Assembly (NCBI RefSeq): GCF_015221875.1
Contig: NZ_JACYGY010000002.1
Span: 1,425,573 to 1,489,572, forward strand
DNA: 64,000 nucleotides
DNA from: Dyadobacter subterraneus
GTDB lineage: Bacteria; Bacteroidota; Bacteroidia; Cytophagales; Spirosomataceae
Direction of reading: 5' to 3'
Shown one piece after another: positions 44,511 to 53,359 of this stretch. The notes beneath the pieces are model-generated. The model searched no databases. It saw only the letters and a list, made by a program, of their open reading frames with translations, and was not told the DNA's origin. The position numbers and the translations under genes are program-made. The stretch's first letter is position 1. Each line of letters opens with the position of its first letter.

Positions 44511-44900
44511 TTAAGATCCTTTGTTACCGTAAATATCTGACAAACTTTTAATGTGAGGTTTGAGAAGCATTTTTATCTCCAATACATTTTGTGGGCTTAA
44601 ATCTAAGGAGGTAGCAAAAACATATTTGCTTGGGGATAATAGATCAACTTTCAACTTCTCTTTTTTTAAGTCACGCAATAACAAATTGAAATTAGATCGC
44701 CAATAATGTTTTACTTGTCCTATTATTGCATAATTATTCTTCTCAACAGAATGAAGAATATCAATTCCTTTATCTTTTCCATCTTTAAATGTCTTAAAGG
44801 TGACTTTTGAATTATTTGCTCTGCTTTTGGCATTTAGTAAATCACAAACTAATTCTTCCAGATCCGAGCTATTTAAAGTAGAAAAATCAAATTCTGCCAT
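44511..44900 (-). CDS. Mrr-like restriction endonuclease domain, N-terminal part of a split gene
   Basis: A 129-residue PD-(D/E)XK nuclease domain of the Mrr type: LNSSDLEELVCDLLNAKS with the helix Glu, GKDKGIDILHS with D47, and YAIIGQVKHYW with Q62-V-K64. The Mrr fold normally targets modified or foreign DNA. It ends after SLSDIYGNKGS, four bases before the NTPase start. Single-base removal within AAA at 44520-44522 would join DIYGN to KDLNRMLELYPE, making a fused Mrr-nSTAND3 protein of about 745 residues. Confidence 0.75.
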   Translation of the reverse strand: MAEFDFSTLNSSDLEELVCDLLNAKSRANNSKVTFKTFKDGKDKGIDILHSVEKNNYAIIGQVKHYWRSNFNLLLRDLKKEKLKVDLLSPSKYVFATSLDLSPQNVLEIKMLLKPHIKSLSDIYGNKGS

Positions 44901-45046
44901 ACTATTGATTCGTTTTTAGCTTAATTACTCAAATATGAAAAAGTAATTAATCTCTATAAAGCCAATCATCAATTCTGCAAACAATTTTTCGAAAATTTCC
45001 TAGAGCCGAACTGTCTATTGGGAATAGGTATAGTTTGAGAAGTTCA

Positions 45047-46318
45047 TTATTGTAAAGTAATGTTGCTCATTACGATATCCTTAGTTAAATGACCAAAAGC
45101 TTCTACACATCTCTGTGTATTAACCTCATAAAATTCAGTGGGTAATTCAATTTGTGCAAACAAGGTATTGAAAATTATTGTCCTACTAATTTTCATTTCG
45201 TCAAATTTTTGTTTTGTTCCCTTTTCTATTAAGATTTTAGATATACAGTCTTCTAATGAATTTCCATTGTTGAGAGTGATGGAGCAATTTGGAAACAGAA
45301 CACCGGAAGTATTATAATCATACGGTTGCAATCTTTCTAATAATTTATTCTTTGTAGTTGGTTTGATTTCTAAAAAGTTCAGATTCTGGATATACTGAAT
45401 TGATTGTAAAGTGCTTTTGCCAAGTAGCTTAGTAAAGTAATGAATTGGATGGTATATTGTGTTGCTGCTTAATATTTTCTTGATATAAATTTCAGGATAT
45501 TGGCAATCTTTTTTGAAAAAGACTCGTAATATTTCTGAATCTGTAATATTTACAGGTACTGATTTTTCAATATAATTACTGTTTGATTCTACATCAATCT
45601 CACCTTTGATAATATAAGCAGGAGCACCTTTTTCTGTTACAAATTCTCCTCTTTTAATCAGGTTTAGCTTATTAAGGATGGATTCATTTAAAAATAATTT
45701 AAGGCTCTGCTCACTTGATTGAATTTCACCGGTTTTAGTATTAATTAAAGCAATATTTTCATTTCCTACCTCAACAATTTTTTGAAATGTCTCAACAATC
45801 CTTTGAGTTTTTAATGTAATTTCTTCATTGATAATGCTTCTTAAGTCACTCGCAGTAATTCTAGTAGACTGAGCAGGATATCTATAAAAAATATCACCCA
45901 TTTTTATTTCTCCTGTATCAACTTTGGCAATTATTGGTTTTGACTTCGCTTCCTGTATAATAAGAAAGCCGATTATTTTATTTAAATATCTTTGGGTGAA
46001 GAAACTGAATTCCAAAGTTCCATCTATCCCTAGTCTTGTAGTAGTGCTAAAATAGCTGTTATCTAGATTCTCTTGGTCATCTTTTATCCCTACTAATTCT
46101 CTATCTGGATTTATACCATAAATTAAAAATCCGCCTTTATTATTTGCAAAGGCAGTTATTGGCTTTATATATTTTTTATCGACAGTATTTGAAACAGTAT
46201 GGAGTGATTGTTTAAATTCAATTTGGTCACTTTCTTCCAAATTCGTTGTTAGCAACGAAGTGCTAAAATTTAAGTTAGCTTGGAAAAGGTCTAAGATCGA
46301 GGATTTTTCTAATTTCAT
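45047..46318 (-). CDS. AlbA_2 (Schlafen-type) domain protein
   Basis: A 423-residue protein with an N-terminal AlbA_2 domain: DQIEFKQSLHTV, then ITAFANNKGGFLIYGINPDR and a middle IFYRYPAQSTRITASDLRSI. This is the divergent AAA/Slfn domain (PF04326) found in bacterial Schlafen-like and defence proteins, which can bind or cut RNA. The C-terminal 250 residues carry no motif I recognise. It lies about 150 bases upstream of the Mrr/NTPase pair on the same strand and shares its low GC content. Confidence 0.75.
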   Translation of the reverse strand: MKLEKSSILDLFQANLNFSTSLLTTNLEESDQIEFKQSLHTVSNTVDKKYIKPITAFANNKGGFLIYGINPDRELVGIKDDQENLDNSYFSTTTRLGIDGTLEFSFFTQRYLNKIIGFLIIQEAKSKPIIAKVDTGEIKMGDIFYRYPAQSTRITASDLRSIINEEITLKTQRIVETFQKIVEVGNENIALINTKTGEIQSSEQSLKLFLNESILNKLNLIKRGEFVTEKGAPAYIIKGEIDVESNSNYIEKSVPVNITDSEILRVFFKKDCQYPEIYIKKILSSNTIYHPIHYFTKLLGKSTLQSIQYIQNLNFLEIKPTTKNKLLERLQPYDYNTSGVLFPNCSITLNNGNSLEDCISKILIEKGTKQKFDEMKISRTIIFNTLFAQIELPTEFYEVNTQRCVEAFGHLTKDIVMSNITLQ

Positions 46319-46336
46319 TACAAGAGGAGTAGTTAA

Positions 46337-46403
46337 CTAATTAGAAGTATAAACAATACCTGTCGATGTTTATACTTCTAATTAGATTAAAGAATTAATC
46401 TAA
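46337..46403. repeat. Two adjacent hairpins between the AlbA_2 gene and cobN
   Basis: CTAATTAGAAGTATAAAC (46337-46354) pairs perfectly over 18 bp with 46368-46385, with a 13-base loop. Next to it TTAGATTAA (46382-46390) and TTAATCTAA (46395-46403) form a second perfect 9-bp stem. They could end cobN transcription, mark an insertion boundary or act as an operator for the AlbA_2 gene. Confidence 0.7.
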
Positions 46404-46412
46404 TTCATCAAT

Positions 46413-49400
46413 TTAACGTGTAAGTGCATCCTCACTCCCCCTAACCTCCAACAACCCCTCACTCTCCAGATAAACTTCCTTCAACCCCTGCAAAACCTCA
46501 GCGGAAGGCTCTGTCCATAGCCCTCTTTGTGCGGCTTCGAGTAATCTTTCGGCGATGGAGTGTAAGGCCCATGGGTTGCTTTCGGCGAAAAATTGCTGCA
46601 TGTTGGCGTCCAGGGCGTAGGTTTCGGCCACTTTTTCATACATCCAGTCGTCGATCACATTTGCCGTGGCATCATAACCGAAGAGGTAATCAACCGTCGC
46701 CGTTAGTTCCAGTCCGCCTTTGTAGCCGTGTTTTTTGATGCTGTCGAGCCATTTTGGGTTTACAACCCTTGAACGGAAAACACGCAACGTTTCCTCTTTC
46801 AGGTCGCGCACCACCGGTTGGGCCGGGTTTTGCGAGTCGCCGAAATAATGTTTCGGCTGCTGTCCGGTAAGGCTGCGTATGGTCGCAATCATCCCGCCAT
46901 GGAATTGCAGATAATCGTCGCTGTCAAAAATATCATGTTCGCGGTTGTCCTGGTTGTGCAGCGCCACCTCCACGCCTGAAAGACATTGCTGAAATTCACT
47001 GCGGGCATCCACACCCTGCGCGTTCTTCGTATAGGCATAACCGCCCCAGTTGACATACGCCTGCGCAAAATCCGCATCCGCATGCCAGTTTTTTTCATTG
47101 ATCAAAGGCAAAATCCCCGCACCATAAGCCCCAGGAGCTGCCCCGAAAATCCGGTAACTGGCCCGTTCCTCGGCATCTTCAATCGATAATTCGTTGTCTT
47201 TTTGTAATTCAGCCAGATCTTTCAAATAATGTTTGCGGACAAAATTCTGGTCCAGCGGTTCGTCGAGTACAATAACCTGCTGCACGGCGTCATCCAGCAG
47301 TTCGATCAGATGCGGAAAAGCATCACGGAAAAATCCACTGATCCGGGTGGTCACATCAATCCGCGGCCGGCCTAGTTCTTCGAGCGAAATAATTTCCACG
47401 CCGGTAATGCGCCGGCTTTCCTGCTGCCATACCGGCCGGGCACCCATCAGCGCCAGCACTTCCGCCACATCGTCCCCATGGGTACGCATCGCCGAAGTGC
47501 CCCAGATACTAATCCCGACACTTTCCGGATAACGCCCGGTTTCTTTCAGGTGACGATCCAGAACTTCCCGTGCAAGCTGCTGGCCCACTTCCCAAGCCGC
47601 TTTGGATGGAAGTGCGCGCGGATCTACGGCGTAAAAATTTCGTCCGGTTGGCAAAATATGCGCCATGCCGCGTGTAGGCGCGCCACTCGGACCGGCAGGA
47701 ATATACCCACCGGAAAGTCCGTGCATGAGGTTGGTAATTTCTTCATCCGTCCGCGCGAGATTCGGTACCAGCTGGGTACAGACAAATTCCAGCACAAGCC
47801 GGATTCGTGCCAAACCCGCCGTCGAAGGCGCCATATCCAGCGTTTTATACAAAACCTGATCAATGGATTTTGGATGAAATCGATGCAACGCCAACACCCG
47901 GAACAAATGATTATTCAGCTCATCAATAATCTCCATCGCATCCGCCGCCGTCACCACCGGACGACCGGCGAGCGATTGAAATTGCGGCGAAACTGAATCT
48001 ATTTTCTGACCTTTTTTCTGTAAAAGGTCCTCTATTTCAAATCCAAAAAGCAAAGCCATTTCCGACTGTAAACCCGGCACCGTTGCATTGGGCAGCCGGG
48101 TCAACGCTTGCAGCATATCAATCAGCGCATCACCTTCTGGCATTTGTCCGAGCGTGTGCAAACCGTTACGGATCTGCGCTGCGCCCAATTCGCACAAATA
48201 CCCGTCGATGTCCTCGATCAGGTGGGCAATATCCTTTCCATCCATCTCCGCCAGACTCGCCGGCACACCTTCGGGCGTCATATCATCGTCCCAATCGTGC
48301 TTGTGATCGCCATGATCACGGCTCAGCATCGCAGCCAGATCAGTATCCAGATTGGTCTGTTTGATCAGTTCCCAGATCTGTCTTTGCAGCAAAGGCAATT
48401 TCGAAGGATCAAGCGTTTCCACCTGATAATATTCATCGACAAGCTGGGTCAGCTGCGCCAGTTCGCCATAACTATCCGCGGAAGTCATGGGAGGCGTCAG
48501 GTGATCCACCACCACGGCATGGGCACGGCGTTTCGCCTGCGAACCTTCACCGGGATCGTTGATAATAAAAGGATAAAAAAGCGGCAGATCGCCCAGAATT
48601 GCATCCGGAAAACAGTTTTCTGACAACCCGATTCCTTTTCCCGGAAGCCATTCCAGCGTTCCGTGTTTGCCTACGTGGACAATCGCATCGGCGCCCCAGC
48701 CATCACGCAGCCAGCGGTATAACGCATAATAATGATGCGTCGGCGCGAGATCCGGCTGGTGATAAATCGCATCCGGATCCATGCCATAGCCACGCGGCGG
48801 CTGCAAGGCTACGAAGGCATTGCCAAGTTCAAGTCCGGCGAGGGCGATATGCCCGTCATGGACATAGGTTTCGCCGGGTGCCTGTCCCCATTGTTTGGTT
48901 ATTTTTTTTCGTAAAGCTTCCGGTAATTCGTCAAACCAGCCAGCATATTGCTCAAACGAAACCTGACCGGCCGCGTTCGAAAGCTGTTCGGGTGTGAGAT
49001 AAGTCTGGTCGTAAGAACAGCGGTCAATTAACTGATGGATTAATTCCGTCCCGGTAGCAGGCAGATCTTTAATCTGGTAACCTTCCGCCAGCATGGAATA
49101 CAAAATATTCATCAGCGAAGCCGGCGCATCCAGCCCGACCGCATTCCCAATCTGGGAAGCTTTGGTATTGGAATTGGTAAAGATGAATGCGACTTTTTTC
49201 TCCGAATTTTTTAAATGACGCAAACGGGCAAAACGCAGCGCAATTCCAGCCACACGATCGATGCGGTTGTCGAGCGCCTCATACCCTTTTGCCTGTCTGT
49301 CTTTTTCCTTGAAAGAAACTGGGACGGTAATAATCCGCCCGTCAAATTCAGGAATCGCGACATTCATAGCCGTATCCAAAGTACTCAACCCGCGACTGGA

Positions 49401-50723
49401 AGATTCCCAGGCATTGCGGTTCATGGTACTGGAAATAGCCTGGATAATCGGCACGTTCAACTGACTCAACGCTTTCTCCGCGCCGGTATTCTCCGAACCT
49501 GCCTTTTGAATATCGGTAATCGCAAGCGAAACGGTATTAACCAAAACATCAATCTGAACACCTTTTTCACCATTGAAAAACTGGAAAGCAACAGGTTGTC
49601 CGGAAACCGGATCGGTCACTTTGAGCGATGACGTGAAAATGGGTAAAACATTCATATTACGATCTTCCAAAGCGCCGACCATCGCATCAATGAAAGTTGT
49701 ATTTCCACTCGTCCAGTGCGAGCGGTAAAAGGTAATTCCGGCTGTCGGCAGGTCTGGATTATATCGTTTAAGCCAATCGGAAAGATCAGCATTTTCGGGT
49801 AGGTCAGGATGATAAATGCCATGTTCCGGCAAAGTAACCGGCGCGTCGGAACCAAAGCCTGTCATCAACAAATGATCAGAAAGGTAATAAAGCAGCGAAG
49901 TGAAATTGGCATAACCCCCGGCTTGCAGATACAACATCGCGTCATGCAAAATAGCTGGCGAAACCGTTGAAGCGGCTGCAAAATCAGGATTTAAATCGCC
50001 TGTTCCGCTAACAACAATAAGATGCTGCCCGTTTTTCTTAGCACGATTGATCAATTCATTAAACCCTGGAATAGCACTAGGCCGACCGAGAATCCTTAGA
50101 ATAATGATTTGCGCCGCCGCAATTTCACCATCAAGTAACTGCTTCATCTGCGCTTCACTTTTCACGGCCATTAGGTTAATGCCTAACGTTTTTGGGAAAT
50201 CATCCGGCAAATCCTGGATGGTTCTGTGCAATGTTAATAAGTCAGTATCCGCATGGGTTAGGAAAACAATTCCCTCCGTCGGCATGGGAGTCTGGCCGAT
50301 TTTTGTGGAAGCTTCCGAGCCTTTCCATGTATAAAATTGAAACACATTTTCAGATAATTCTGCCGGTGGAACAAGGAAACGATCCGCCGCGATCATGCTG
50401 TCGATGTAATCAAAAATGGCAATAATCTGCCAGTCGCTGTTCACTGAATGAAACCAAACAGAATTCCCGTCAAATAAAAGCGTAACCACATTCGCCAACG
50501 TACAGGGGCCCAGGCAACCGCCTTTTGTCATATGCACTACATTCCGCATTTTCCGGCGCAGCCATTCACTTTTGTACAATTCAACCGGAATAGGCGCATA
50601 CCCGCGATCCACCCGACCGCAGCAGCAAGCGTTATAACAATAAGACAAATGTCCCCGGCGCTGTACAAGATTGATGGCTTTCCCGTCTGCGCGGGTGATA
50701 CGTTGGCGTTTTATTTCTGACAT
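46413..50723 (-). CDS. cobN: Cobaltochelatase subunit CobN with fused N-terminal [2Fe-2S]-ferredoxin-like domain
   Basis: A 1436-residue protein. Residues 1-110 form a thioredoxin-like ferredoxin domain with YCYNACCCGR (C29, C33, C34, C35) and GGCLGPC (C70, C74), like CbiW or the 2Fe-2S proteins of B12 operons. The rest is the CobN/BchH-type chelatase, with VHVGKHGTLEWLPGKGIGLS, GSQAKRRAHAVVVDHLTPP and ISIWGTSAMRTHGDD among its conserved motifs. CobN, with CobS/CobT-type ATPases, puts Co(II) into hydrogenobyrinic acid a,c-diamide. No CobS/CobT was seen here. Downstream of CobB on the same strand. Confidence 0.9.
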   Translation of the reverse strand: MSEIKRQRITRADGKAINLVQRRGHLSYCYNACCCGRVDRGYAPIPVELYKSEWLRRKMRNVVHMTKGGCLGPCTLANVVTLLFDGNSVWFHSVNSDWQIIAIFDYIDSMIAADRFLVPPAELSENVFQFYTWKGSEASTKIGQTPMPTEGIVFLTHADTDLLTLHRTIQDLPDDFPKTLGINLMAVKSEAQMKQLLDGEIAAAQIIILRILGRPSAIPGFNELINRAKKNGQHLIVVSGTGDLNPDFAAASTVSPAILHDAMLYLQAGGYANFTSLLYYLSDHLLMTGFGSDAPVTLPEHGIYHPDLPENADLSDWLKRYNPDLPTAGITFYRSHWTSGNTTFIDAMVGALEDRNMNVLPIFTSSLKVTDPVSGQPVAFQFFNGEKGVQIDVLVNTVSLAITDIQKAGSENTGAEKALSQLNVPIIQAISSTMNRNAWESSSRGLSTLDTAMNVAIPEFDGRIITVPVSFKEKDRQAKGYEALDNRIDRVAGIALRFARLRHLKNSEKKVAFIFTNSNTKASQIGNAVGLDAPASLMNILYSMLAEGYQIKDLPATGTELIHQLIDRCSYDQTYLTPEQLSNAAGQVSFEQYAGWFDELPEALRKKITKQWGQAPGETYVHDGHIALAGLELGNAFVALQPPRGYGMDPDAIYHQPDLAPTHHYYALYRWLRDGWGADAIVHVGKHGTLEWLPGKGIGLSENCFPDAILGDLPLFYPFIINDPGEGSQAKRRAHAVVVDHLTPPMTSADSYGELAQLTQLVDEYYQVETLDPSKLPLLQRQIWELIKQTNLDTDLAAMLSRDHGDHKHDWDDDMTPEGVPASLAEMDGKDIAHLIEDIDGYLCELGAAQIRNGLHTLGQMPEGDALIDMLQALTRLPNATVPGLQSEMALLFGFEIEDLLQKKGQKIDSVSPQFQSLAGRPVVTAADAMEIIDELNNHLFRVLALHRFHPKSIDQVLYKTLDMAPSTAGLARIRLVLEFVCTQLVPNLARTDEEITNLMHGLSGGYIPAGPSGAPTRGMAHILPTGRNFYAVDPRALPSKAAWEVGQQLAREVLDRHLKETGRYPESVGISIWGTSAMRTHGDDVAEVLALMGARPVWQQESRRITGVEIISLEELGRPRIDVTTRISGFFRDAFPHLIELLDDAVQQVIVLDEPLDQNFVRKHYLKDLAELQKDNELSIEDAEERASYRIFGAAPGAYGAGILPLINEKNWHADADFAQAYVNWGGYAYTKNAQGVDARSEFQQCLSGVEVALHNQDNREHDIFDSDDYLQFHGGMIATIRSLTGQQPKHYFGDSQNPAQPVVRDLKEETLRVFRSRVVNPKWLDSIKKHGYKGGLELTATVDYLFGYDATANVIDDWMYEKVAETYALDANMQQFFAESNPWALHSIAERLLEAAQRGLWTEPSAEVLQGLKEVYLESEGLLEVRGSEDALTR

Positions 50724-50792
50724 AGGTTGTTAGGCGTTGGCTATTAGCGGTTAGCTTTTAGTGTGGCCGTTAACGTGTTTGTTGATAAAAAG

Positions 50793-50816
50793 AAAGACTC
50801 CGGGGTGGGAGTCTTT
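50793..50816. terminator. Terminator downstream of the Rpn-like pseudogene
   Basis: A 9-bp perfect stem, AAAGACTCC (50793-50801) with GGAGTCTTT (50808-50816), is flanked by an A-run and a T-run. It separates the broken nuclease gene from cobN and so implies a separate cobN promoter in 50724-50792. Confidence 0.75.
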
Positions 50817-50866
50817 TTAGGTTGATGGTGTGTAAGTTATTACTGATATTTTAAAAATTTCGCAGA

Positions 50867-51773
50867 TTATTTTGAAGCAATAGTATTTTGCACAAATGCC
50901 TCAGAAACCTTAACCAAACTGGCAATTTGAGAAACAGTATGATTACCCGTTTCCCATAAATTTATAATGAACGAGATGGTTGCTTTTTCAACTCCTTTCT
51001 CAATACCTTTTTTCTCAGCCTTATCGAGTACCATTTCTCTTATTCCCATACTTTTTTGATTTCCGGTTAGCGCTCCAATTTCTTTATCAAATTTAACATT
51101 ATATCCTTGATCTGCAAAGGTTATGTAGCGTTGTAAAAAGATAAGCAGATCATCTATTTTCTTCTCTGGAATCTTCCGCATGAGCAGATTTTTGGCCAGC
51201 GAATATTTCAGATCAAACAAACTTTCATCATCCAGCTTCTTCTTTTTTAGTGCCAATAACACCGTTAATACAACGATAGCAAATGGATTTTCATTTTCAA
51301 TCAGTGCTGTTTCATCTTGCTCAATAATTTTGTAGGTATTAAATTCATAAATAATTTTTGAGCCGAGGTATTTGTATTCATAAACATTGGGATGAAATTT
51401 CTTGTTCGTATCTGTGAAAATCGCGATGGCTGTTACCGGCTTTCCATACTTGTCGAGGATGCGATAAAAATAGGTGAACATCCGTTTGGCAAAATCTTTA
51501 TCATCATATCCCTGCACTTCAATGTGTACTAAAATCCAGTCTTCTTCTCCGGCTTTGGTATAAACTTTCACTAGCTTATCCACAAACTTCGGTGCTTCTA
51601 TTTCTTCGGTTGGAAAGAGCTGTTCGAGTTCTTTATCTAAAAATTGAAAACCTCATTCCAGGTCAAAAAGCTTCTCGGCGTCTTCGAAGAAGAATTTTAA
51701 GAAATCGCGGTCCGCCGCCGCGGTCGCAGATATTTTCGAGTATGCCTTTCCATAGTGTATCGTCTTTATTCAT
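50867..51773 (-). pseudogene. Broken Rpn/PD-(D/E)XK-type recombination-promoting nuclease gene
   Basis: The gene should start at 51773 (MNKDDTLWKGILENICD). A 16-base GC-rich insertion (51707-51722) then shifts the frame; without it the protein continues DFLKFFFEDAEKLFDLE and meets a TGA at 51653-51655, after which GFQFLDKELEQLFPTEE leads into the intact 238-codon remainder (VDKLVKVYTKAGEEDWILVH, IEVQGYDDKDF as the nuclease core). Rpn-type proteins are DNA endonucleases linked to RecA-independent recombination. The remainder from 51583 could still be translated from a GTG, but lacks the N-terminal part of the fold. Confidence 0.75.
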
Positions 51774-51797
51774 TGTCAAGTTTAGATGTGTGTGTTA

Positions 51798-51915
51798 TTT
51801 CACGCAAAGTAAAAAAGCGGACGCCGCGCGGATAAAACGCTAAGTTCGCAAAGTAAAAACTTAGCGTTGTTCGCGTTTTAACCGCGCGGCGTCCGCTTAC
51901 CTGCTTTGCGTGAAA
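51798..51915. repeat. Nested inverted-repeat element overlapping the 3' end of cobB
   Basis: Three nested arm pairs: TTTCACGCAAAG (51798-51809) with 51904-51915, AGCGGACGCCGCGCGG (51816-51831) with 51882-51897, and CGCTAAG (51838-51844) with 51860-51866, all perfect. The right arm encodes the last residues and stop codon of cobB. Confidence 0.8.
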
Positions 51916-53240
51916 CCTTTAGACGCGAAATTTTCCAATAAGTATTCAATAAACTCAAATCGCTCTCCCCAATACAAGTGCACATAAGAAGCAAACGTAT
52001 TCAGTTTCCTGTAAAGCCGAGTTTCTACTTCAATTCCTTTGGCATTTTTAACCATCGCGGATTCGGTTTCCAAAGCATTTTCCACTAATCTGGAATAATG
52101 AAATTCATGGCCTTTCAATACCATATCATTCCATTGAATCGTTCGATAGCCCAAGGTTAATTTTGAATTTTCCAAGGAAGTAATGCAATCCAGAACACCG
52201 GACATTGGAAAATTTAAGCCGTCAGAAGTAATAATTTCATTTCCTAAATACATCAAACCACCACATTCTGCAAAGGTTAATCCTCCATTAAAACAATAAG
52301 ATCGAATACTTTCAAGCATCGTTTTATTTTCACTTAATTCACCCGCATATAATTCAGGATAACCGCCAGGCAGGTATAGGAAGTCCGTTTCAGGAAGTAC
52401 CTTATCATGAATTGGACTAAAAAATGTGACCGTACCTAATGAAGAAAGTACTTCTATATTTTGATGATAAGTAAAGGTAAAGGCTTCGTCCCGGGCAATG
52501 GAAATTTTATATTTTTTAGCTGAAACAGGAATTTGAGATAAAGTCTTTGACTTTGTTTTAGGAAGAATTTCTCTTGTAGAAATTTCCAGCAGCCGGTCTA
52601 TATTAATCGTTTTAGGAATTTCTTCGGCCAGTTTTTCAATAATACTTTCATAATCCGTTTCAGAAGAAATGTGCAATCCCAAATGCCTCGAAGGAATTGC
52701 CAGCGCTTCATTTTTGGGCAAATAACCAAGCGCCTCAATACCAACTTCCTCACAAGCTTCCTGTAAAAACCGGTAATGTGAAGCGGTGCTGACAAAGTTG
52801 AAAATCGCTCCAACGACGCGGATCCCTTTATAAAAATTCTTAAAACCATATAACAAAGGCGCGGCGGAATAAGCCATCGATTTGGCATTAATAACTAAAA
52901 TCACCGGAATATCCAGTAACTCCGCAATCGCCGCGCTGCTTCCCTGCATTTTATCAGCACCATCAAAAAGTCCCATGACACCTTCTGTTACGGAAACGTC
53001 TGCTTTTTCAGAATATCGATCATAAATATCACGCCCGTGTGCTTCCGAAGCCATGAAAATATCCAGATTTATTCCAGGATTTCCTGATGCTATTGTATGA
53101 TGTTTGGTATCAATATAATCCGGTCCGCATTTGAATGGCTGCACATTCAACCCTCTGTTTTTCAAAGCCCGCAAAAGGCCGAGGGTAAGGGTGGTCTTAC
53201 CGGAATTACTGGAAGGAGCTGAAATAAGAAAATGAGTCAT
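51897..53240 (-). CDS. cobB: Cobyrinic acid a,c-diamide synthase
   Basis: I start at 53240 (MTHFLISAPSSNSGKTTLTL), where the P-loop follows at once. The 447-residue protein has the CobB/CbiA layout: an N-terminal dethiobiotin-synthase-like ATPase domain and a C-terminal triad glutamine amidotransferase (YLPGGYPEL, then FAECGGLMYLG with the nucleophile Cys, and GHEFHYSRL). It amidates the a and c side chains of (hydrogeno)byrinic acid using glutamine and ATP. The last residues (GFTQSR) lie within a repeat element. It stands between two inverted-repeat elements, upstream of cobN on the same strand. Confidence 0.9.
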   Translation of the reverse strand: MTHFLISAPSSNSGKTTLTLGLLRALKNRGLNVQPFKCGPDYIDTKHHTIASGNPGINLDIFMASEAHGRDIYDRYSEKADVSVTEGVMGLFDGADKMQGSSAAIAELLDIPVILVINAKSMAYSAAPLLYGFKNFYKGIRVVGAIFNFVSTASHYRFLQEACEEVGIEALGYLPKNEALAIPSRHLGLHISSETDYESIIEKLAEEIPKTINIDRLLEISTREILPKTKSKTLSQIPVSAKKYKISIARDEAFTFTYHQNIEVLSSLGTVTFFSPIHDKVLPETDFLYLPGGYPELYAGELSENKTMLESIRSYCFNGGLTFAECGGLMYLGNEIITSDGLNFPMSGVLDCITSLENSKLTLGYRTIQWNDMVLKGHEFHYSRLVENALETESAMVKNAKGIEVETRLYRKLNTFASYVHLYWGERFEFIEYLLENFASKGFTQSR

Positions 53241-53250
53241 GTTTTTTTGG

Positions 53251-53355
53251 GTTGCACAGAGAACCACAGAGGTAAAAAGAGGGACATAGAGTCTTATTTT
53301 GAGATAAGAAAAAACTCTGTGTATCTCTTATTACCTCTGTGGCCCTCTGTGTAAC
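53251..53355. repeat. Inverted-repeat element just upstream of cobB
   Basis: GTTGCACAGAGAACCACAGAGGTAA (53251-53275, shortened here as GTTGCACAGAG then CCACAGAGGTAA) is the near-perfect reverse complement of 53331-53355. The inner 55 bases hold a weaker repeat (ATAGAGTCTTATTTTGAGAT and the later AAAAACTCTG). The element begins 11 bases before the cobB start codon. Confidence 0.75.
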
Positions 53356-53359
53356 CTAA

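Noticed and set aside
44506..44522. Classic -1 programmed frameshift between Mrr and NTPase
   Set aside because: The shift needed is +1 (or -2), and AACAAAGG is not a slippery heptamer; a simple one-base insertion is more likely.
47478..48997. Long plus-strand open frames inside cobN
   Set aside because: They are antisense shadows of a high-GC, strongly conserved coding frame and encode low-complexity Arg/His-rich peptides with no recognisable domain.
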